Part shown: piece after piece, positions 60,244-64,000 of the stretch
Layout of the letters: each line of letters opens with the position of its first letter
Numbering within the stretch: the stretch's first letter is position 1
Assembly: GCF_023715785.1 (NCBI RefSeq)
Contig: NZ_JAMBOX010000017.1
Span: forward strand, 51,867 to 115,866
Direction of reading: 5' to 3'
Source of the DNA: Neobacillus niacini
GTDB taxonomy: Bacteria; Bacillota; Bacilli; Bacillales; Cytobacillaceae
Length of the DNA: 64,000 bases
The notes under the pieces: generated by a model
Told to the model about the DNA's origin: nothing
Database searches by the model: none
What the model saw: only the letters and a program-made list of their open reading frames with translations
Translations under genes and position numbers: made by a program

Positions 60244-60873
60244 TTAAACTTGTTTTTCAATTTTACGTTTTTTTTTCATTATAAATTGAAGGATTGACCC
60301 CATCAATAGAAGAACTGCACCAACTACTAAAATGTTAAACATATTTGTACCTGTTACTGGAAGTTTTGGGCCGTCGGCGGGGAGAACACCGCCTAATGTT
60401 CCTTCTGCATAAAATTTAAATTCAACTTCGCAATTAAGCCCCTGGTATTCATTTCCTAGTTCTTTAGGAACTTCTACTTTAAATATTAATTGTTCAGAAT
60501 CACCCATTTTAATTAATCTTGGGTCAATCTTATTGAAATCCTTGAGCTTACCATCATAAATAACCTTATTATTATCTAAAATTAAAAATAAAAGCTCATT
60601 ATAAAAAATATCAGAACCATTTAAGAATCTTTTAGACATAATATAATTAAAATCTTGTTTACCCTTGTTTTGAACTATAATATTTCTTACAACCTTATCC
60701 CCCGGCTTCAAATTAGTTAAGTCAATAAATATCTTTTCTGGAGTGGTCGCAATATCTATTACTGAATTAGCGTTGGTCGCTTGTATGTAATTTGGTGTTA
60801 GAAAAAGGAAAACTAGAGAGAGGGAGGCTATAATACCACAAAATTTATAAAAAACAAAAATATTTTTTTTCAT
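60244..60873 (-). CDS. LPXTG-anchored surface protein of the matrix operon
   Basis: 209 residues. Signal peptide (to ~AT at residue 33), one extracellular domain (IDIATTPEKIFIDLTNLKPG, DKVVRNIIVQNKGKQDFNYI, GLNCEVEFKFYAEGTLGG) with the beta-sandwich look of TasA/CalY-type domains, and a C-terminal sorting signal LPVTG, hydrophobic helix and KKKRKIEK tail. A sortase would fix it to peptidoglycan, and it could tether the TasA-like fibre to the wall. No sortase gene is in the window. GAGGAG 7 bases before ATG. Confidence 0.8.
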   Translation of the reverse strand: MKKNIFVFYKFCGIIASLSLVFLFLTPNYIQATNANSVIDIATTPEKIFIDLTNLKPGDKVVRNIIVQNKGKQDFNYIMSKRFLNGSDIFYNELLFLILDNNKVIYDGKLKDFNKIDPRLIKMGDSEQLIFKVEVPKELGNEYQGLNCEVEFKFYAEGTLGGVLPADGPKLPVTGTNMFNILVVGAVLLLMGSILQFIMKKKRKIEKQV

Positions 60874-60932
60874 CTACTGTCTCCTCACTTCCTAAAAAGC
60901 CTCCCTCGGCTGTTTTAGTTTTATTTCACTAG

Positions 60933-60958
60933 GGAAGATGATAATTCTCATCTTCCCA
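60933..60958 (-). terminator. Intercistronic hairpin between tasA-like and LPXTG genes
   Basis: GGGAAGATGA/TCATCTTCCC, perfect 10-bp stem without a T tract. More likely an mRNA-stabilising or attenuating hairpin than a full terminator; it would give more TasA-like than LPXTG protein. Confidence 0.5.
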
Positions 60959-60974
60959 ACTCTATCTTTTGTTT

Positions 60975-61964
60975 CTAATTTTTCTTCTTGACTACAAGGT
61001 TTTTCTCGTAAGTTTTTCCATCTTTTTCTACACTAAATTTCACGTTATGGTCTTTATTAGGGTTTACGTCCGTTAATTTCTTAGTATCAGTTAAAGTTGA
61101 ACCATCACTAAATGTAAAGGTTGCAGTAGCAGTTACATCCCACTCGGTCCAAAAGAAATTAACAGTTCTCTTTGTCCACTGCTGATTAGTTATTTCAGCC
61201 TTACTTAGTGTGATTTCCGGAGCTGGAACTGGAGGAGGGGTAGGATCTGTTTGACCCGGACGCGTGTTGACATTGTTAGTGTTGTAGTATGTTCCGCCAC
61301 CTTCAGTGCTATAGTTACTTAGGTTCTGATAATCATAAGTAATGCCATCATATTGTAAGCCTGTAAATTTAAATAACAAATCTGTTATTTCACCCTGTAA
61401 TTCATTTTGAGGAGCTCCGGTATCTTTGAATTCAAGTGTATATTTAAGAGATTTGATATGATCCCACTTGCCGTCTTCTTGAGCATTTAAGTAACCAATG
61501 TATTGACCGACATCACTTACTGTATTTCCATTTACTTTAGTATCTTGATTTTGTGTTGCTGCTCCAAGTTGTGCTAGTGTTACTTCACCCGATAAACCCC
61601 ATTTTGCGAGTAAATCTACATCACCAAACTTGAGTTCTTTAACAATGATGGAGTTTTTAGTTTTATTAAGTTCTTCAAGATCAAGTTTCATAAATACATT
61701 CATCGGAAGTGTTCCTTGGTTGTTTAACACCATTGCAGGTTCTTGATTGTCATTATTAGCTATTAACTTGTCACCAGGTTTCCAGCCGCTAATGTTAAAA
61801 TTCTCAAGGTATGGTTCTTTGGGATTAAGAACAATTGTACCGTTAGTAAATTTACTTTTAGCTTGGGTACTATCGCTAAAATACGCAAATGTCCCTCCCA
61901 TCACTGCCATCGCGCCAACTGCGATAGAAGTCATACTTAGTGCCGCTTTTTTCTTTAAACTCAT
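60975..61964 (-). CDS. TasA/CalY-family matrix fibre protein with extra C-terminal domain
   Basis: 329 residues. SipW-type signal MSLKKKAALSMTSIAVGAMAV then MGGTFAYFSDSTQAKSKFTNG, the classic TasA/camelysin start. Residues ~42-235 form the fibre domain. A Thr/Pro linker (RPGQTDPTPPPVPAPEIT, ~245-262) leads to a ~75-residue Ig/Big-like beta domain (NFFWTEWDVTATATFTFSDG, DHNVKFSVEKDGKTYEKN) not present in B. subtilis TasA (261 residues). Hairpins flank the gene (60933-60958; CTTGAATA/TATTCAAG at 62013-62039) and may shape mRNA levels. Confidence 0.88.
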   Translation of the reverse strand: MSLKKKAALSMTSIAVGAMAVMGGTFAYFSDSTQAKSKFTNGTIVLNPKEPYLENFNISGWKPGDKLIANNDNQEPAMVLNNQGTLPMNVFMKLDLEELNKTKNSIIVKELKFGDVDLLAKWGLSGEVTLAQLGAATQNQDTKVNGNTVSDVGQYIGYLNAQEDGKWDHIKSLKYTLEFKDTGAPQNELQGEITDLLFKFTGLQYDGITYDYQNLSNYSTEGGGTYYNTNNVNTRPGQTDPTPPPVPAPEITLSKAEITNQQWTKRTVNFFWTEWDVTATATFTFSDGSTLTDTKKLTDVNPNKDHNVKFSVEKDGKTYEKNLVVKKKN

Positions 61965-62068
61965 TTTCTTTTCCTCCTCACCCTTTTTGGGTATGTAATT
62001 AATTATGTCAACCTTGAATAGGTTTATAACTTATTCAAGATTAGGACCATTGAATCAAGTCTTTAAAA

Positions 62069-62653
62069 TTATGCCGATTGATTGTTAGCAGCCTTTTGCG
62101 ATGGATCCCATGAACGGAATATCTTCCATAATACAAAGGAGTTATATATTATTAATAATAGCCCTGGAAAAATAAGGCTTACTGCAATACCCTTTTTAGA
62201 TTGAAGAAATTCTAGAATATATCCAGCGTAAGGGATTTGGATACCAGAGAATTTGCCTATTACTTTTTCAAGCGGAATAGGCATAGGATCATTAGCCTGA
62301 TTGTTATCGCCCTTAGTAATAAATTCGGTAAATTCACCTGACCCTTTAATTTCAACTATTCTATGAGTGATAATTCTATTATCTTTATGAAGAGGTGAGT
62401 AAAATGTAATTATGTCTCCTACCTTTAGATTAGTCTTATCCTCAACTGGCTTAATTCCAACGACTGAACCAGTTTCTATTTTTGGCTCCATAGATCCGGA
62501 CAGCACTAACATTAATTGATTTCCCATTATGGATGGTTGACCGCCTGTTATTCTTGAGCTAATCATTATATAAAGGGAAATTAACAACAGCAAAACTAAC
62601 AATGTAGTAATAAAGCCACTTACAATTTTTAAAACAATTTTCATATTTTTCAC
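62069..62653 (-). CDS. sipW: Signal peptidase I, SipW/ER type
   Basis: 194 residues with an N-terminal and a C-terminal membrane helix. The Ser nucleophile is in LVLSGSMEP (Ser54), and the general base position is His97 in IITHRIVEI instead of Lys, the mark of ER-type (S26B) peptidases such as SipW. SipW processes TasA and TapA. It lies between the two probable substrates and 22 bases after the upstream gene, so the operon is a self-contained export unit. Confidence 0.93.
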   Translation of the reverse strand: MKNMKIVLKIVSGFITTLLVLLLLISLYIMISSRITGGQPSIMGNQLMLVLSGSMEPKIETGSVVGIKPVEDKTNLKVGDIITFYSPLHKDNRIITHRIVEIKGSGEFTEFITKGDNNQANDPMPIPLEKVIGKFSGIQIPYAGYILEFLQSKKGIAVSLIFPGLLLIIYNSFVLWKIFRSWDPSQKAANNQSA

Positions 62654-62675
62654 CTCAAATTTGGCATTTTTTCCT

Positions 62676-63236
62676 TTATGGTCTTTCAGTATTTTGACTA
62701 TTTTCTATTACTTGTTCTTTTATTGGATTCTTTTCCTCTGATTTTTCCACTTGGGTAGAAGGGAATTCTAATGCGCTTTTTGATTGTTCATTGTTGTTGC
62801 TTTCTTCAGTGTTTCCAATTCCATCGGCATTTCCCTTTTCTTTGCCTTCCTTTTTCTCACTTCCATTTCCATTATTATGATCATTACAGTTTCCTTCAGG
62901 GCAATATTTATCTTGGTGTCCTGGGGTATCACCATCACCACGTCCACCGCTATCTTGTTCAATTTGTTCATTATTACCTATCTCTGAATTATCGTTACAT
63001 AATTCTCGATGAGTTTTTTTGTATTCGTTATCCTTGCAAAAGCTTTCTGAATTAGTGATTTTCCCCGAGTACTCTGTACTCTGGATGAAATATGAGTATG
63101 TATCAGATGTAATCGTGCTAAAACTTAGCAGAATTAAATATGCTAAAAAAACATTAATCATAATTAACAAACTCAGCTTTTTCCTTTTTAACTTTTCCGA
63201 CCTAAATCTTGACTTTCTACTAGTGTAGAAGTTCAT
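62676..63236 (-). CDS. TapA-position secreted protein, low-complexity
   Basis: 186 residues. Basic N-terminus and membrane segment LSLLIMINVFLAYLILLSFS, then TSDTYSYFIQSTEYSGKI, which resembles the T-x-AYF processing region of SipW substrates. Four Cys follow (FCKDNEYKKTHRELC; YCPEGNC), then a long Gly/Asn/Glu/Lys-rich disordered tail. Gene position (first, before sipW and tasA) is that of TapA, the fibre assembly/anchor protein; overall sequence is too diverged to be sure. GAGGGAGTG 6 bases before ATG. Confidence 0.65.
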   Translation of the reverse strand: MNFYTSRKSRFRSEKLKRKKLSLLIMINVFLAYLILLSFSTITSDTYSYFIQSTEYSGKITNSESFCKDNEYKKTHRELCNDNSEIGNNEQIEQDSGGRGDGDTPGHQDKYCPEGNCNDHNNGNGSEKKEGKEKGNADGIGNTEESNNNEQSKSALEFPSTQVEKSEEKNPIKEQVIENSQNTERP

Positions 63237-63293
63237 AATCTCACTCCCTCATCCGTTCCTTGTTATGAAGGCATGGTTATTCTAATACCTTTT

Positions 63294-63325
63294 GTTCTAT
63301 TTCAAGAACTAACAATTTGAGTATA
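63294..63325. promoter_or_regulatory. SinR-type operator at the matrix-operon promoter
   Basis: GTTCTATTTCAAGAAC at 63294-63309 is an inverted pair of SinR half-sites (consensus GTTCTYT). A TATACT -10 for the minus strand lies at 63320-63325, so the operator covers the transcription start of the tapA-sipW-tasA-like operon: a repressing position. Confidence 0.7.
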
Positions 63326-63376
63326 CTTCATAATAACGAACATGAAAAAGTCCAAAAATAGGCGTATTTTCTCAAT

Positions 63377-63383
63377 AAAGAAC
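63377..63383 (-). promoter_or_regulatory. SinR-type box, minus orientation
   Basis: AAAGAAC, an exact GTTCTTT on the minus strand, midway between the two divergent promoters and upstream of the -35 of the matrix operon. Confidence 0.55.
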
Positions 63384-63451
63384 AAACTCATTCTATTTTC
63401 TCCTGATTTCTACCGTTTTCTTAATTTTTTGTATTTTATTAAAAACGACTT

Positions 63452-63463
63452 GTTCTTTATAAT
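63452..63463 (+). promoter_or_regulatory. SinR-type box overlapping the sinR-like -10
   Basis: GTTCTTT at 63452-63458 runs into TATAAT at 63458-63463, the probable -10 of the regulator gene. Binding would block its own promoter, predicting negative autoregulation. Confidence 0.6.
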
Positions 63464-63505
63464 GTATACCATAATTTGTTTCTTTTTATTAGGGAGTTGA
63501 AGGTG

Positions 63506-63850
63506 ATGATCGGGAAACGCATTAAACGATTGCGGCAGGAGAAGGGATTTTCAATCTCTGAGCTGGCTAAGAGGGCGGATGTATCCATATCGTATTTAAG
63601 CCAAATTGAACGAGAAATACAAAGTAATCCTTCACTCCAATTTCTAATAAAGGTATCGATTCCTTTAGAAACTACTATCGAATACTTACTAGGTAATCCT
63701 CCCGCTAATGATAGCCAGGAAATGAAATTGGAGGATGAATGGAAGAGATTAATCCACAATGCAATTGAGGCTGGACTTGAAAAGGAGGATTTTAGGGAAT
63801 ATTTAAATTTCTTGAGATTTCAAGAATGGATGAAAAAACAGGATAAATAA
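63506..63850 (+). CDS. sinR: SinR-type biofilm master repressor
   Basis: 114 residues. Xre-type HTH MIGKRIKRLRQEKGFSISEL followed by AKRADVSISYLSQIEREIQS NPSLQFL, nearly superimposable on B. subtilis SinR (MIGQRIKQYRKEKGYSLSEL...YLSSIERNLQTNPSIQFL). The C-terminal SinI/SlrR-binding helices are kept too (LEDEWKRLIHNAIEAGLEKE, DFREYLNFLRFQEWMKKQ). ATG 63506 sits behind GAAGGTG; an upstream frame to 63476 is not supported. No sinI is in the window. It faces the matrix operon across a 269-bp shared promoter region. Confidence 0.92.
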   Translation: MIGKRIKRLRQEKGFSISELAKRADVSISYLSQIEREIQSNPSLQFLIKVSIPLETTIEYLLGNPPANDSQEMKLEDEWKRLIHNAIEAGLEKEDFREYLNFLRFQEWMKKQDK

Positions 63851-63873
63851 AAAATACCCCCGATTCCTTATGG

Positions 63874-64000
63874 TGATATGCTCCCTATAAGGTAGACAGA
63901 TGAAATAATAAAAATCTGTTTACTTTATTAGGGGGCTTTTTCTATGGCAAAAAGAGTTTACTCAGCACAGGAAAAACATGAGTTAATTGTGGCGTTTGAG
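63874..64000 (+). mobile_element. Left end of a second IS3-family element, cut by the window
   Basis: Begins TGATATGCTCCCTATAAGG and matches the left end of the IS at 57979 through TGATATGCTCCC, GACAGATGAAA, AAAATCTGT, then a GGGGG ribosome site before orfA. Same orientation as the first copy but clearly a different isoform. Its right end lies outside the window. Confidence 0.85.
63944..64000 (+). CDS. Transposase OrfA, N-terminal fragment
   Basis: Only 19 codons are visible: MAKRVYSAQEKHELIVAFE. It has the same layout as OrfA of the upstream IS (MSKRSKYSSEEKYQILMKYI), beginning a first helix-turn-helix. Truncated by the window edge, so completeness cannot be judged. Confidence 0.8.
   Translation, partial: MAKRVYSAQEKHELIVAFE

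Noticed and set aside
62771..63228. Plus-strand open frames opposite the TapA-position gene
   Set aside because: They are rich in His/Phe/Cys from the antisense of a Gly/Asn/Glu-rich tail and lack ribosome sites.
1..64000. CRISPR array, prophage or plasmid origin
   Set aside because: No regularly spaced repeats, no phage structural genes and no replication genes were seen.
63874..64000. Claiming a proven composite transposon
   Set aside because: The right-hand IS is cut by the window and is a different isoform; only its left end is visible, so I report bracketing and not mobility.

Overview
The window looks like chromosomal DNA from a spore-forming, low-GC member of the Bacillaceae, probably close to Neobacillus/Mesobacillus-type Bacillus. 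The evidence is the gene content (Spo0M, YhcN/YlaJ and YjcZ sporulation proteins, GerPA/PF-like and GerT-like spore proteins, YozE, YokU, the kam locus), the AGGAGG-type ribosome sites, frequent TTG/GTG starts, and T-box leaders. The genus is an inference; no rRNA or marker gene is present to settle it.

Layout. 1-6.8 kb: the 5' end of a probable mprF, a membrane-anchored cupredoxin, the anaerobic pyruvate formate-lyase pair pflB-pflA split by a small palindromic repeat, three tiny membrane ORFs, a YidC-type insertase, a sporulation lipoprotein and an Sda-like checkpoint peptide. 6.8-15.1 kb: selU/mnmH and a complete trpEGDCFBA operon on the minus strand behind two tandem T-box leaders. 15.2-26.2 kb: an MFS exporter, tRNA-Gly and tRNA-Ser, a three-gene DMSO-reductase-type molybdoenzyme operon with a Rex/Fnr-like operator, the Ku/LigD end-joining pair, and dapF. 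26.3-36.5 kb: an amidohydrolase, an acetyltransferase behind a structured leader, an SDR enzyme, a spore-germination protein cluster, a decayed IS1182-type transposase beside a dispersed repeat, a CtpB-type protease and deoD. 36.6-48.6 kb: spo0M, a protein kinase, and the yodL/yozD/yodN/yozE/yokU/kamA/kamR/yodP-T block for lysine-to-beta-lysine metabolism, with a near-perfect sigma-54 promoter at kamA. 48.7-57.9 kb: a K+ transporter, YjcZ peptide, DUF502 protein, msrBA, rsgA behind a strong promoter and a 200-nt attenuator-like leader, ypmS-R-Q, an MBL hydrolase and DegV.

58-64 kb is the accessory end. An intact IS3-family (IS150-group-like) element with a 3-bp target duplication lies at 57979-59652, and the left end of a second related element, same orientation, starts at 63874 and runs off the window. 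Between them is a compact biofilm-matrix module: a SinR-type repressor facing a divergent operon of a TapA-position protein, SipW-type signal peptidase, a TasA/CalY-like fibre protein with an extra C-terminal domain, and an LPXTG surface protein. SinR-type GTTCTYT boxes fill the shared promoter region. This self-regulated, IS-bracketed matrix cassette and the unassigned rsgA leader RNA are the two most interesting items here.
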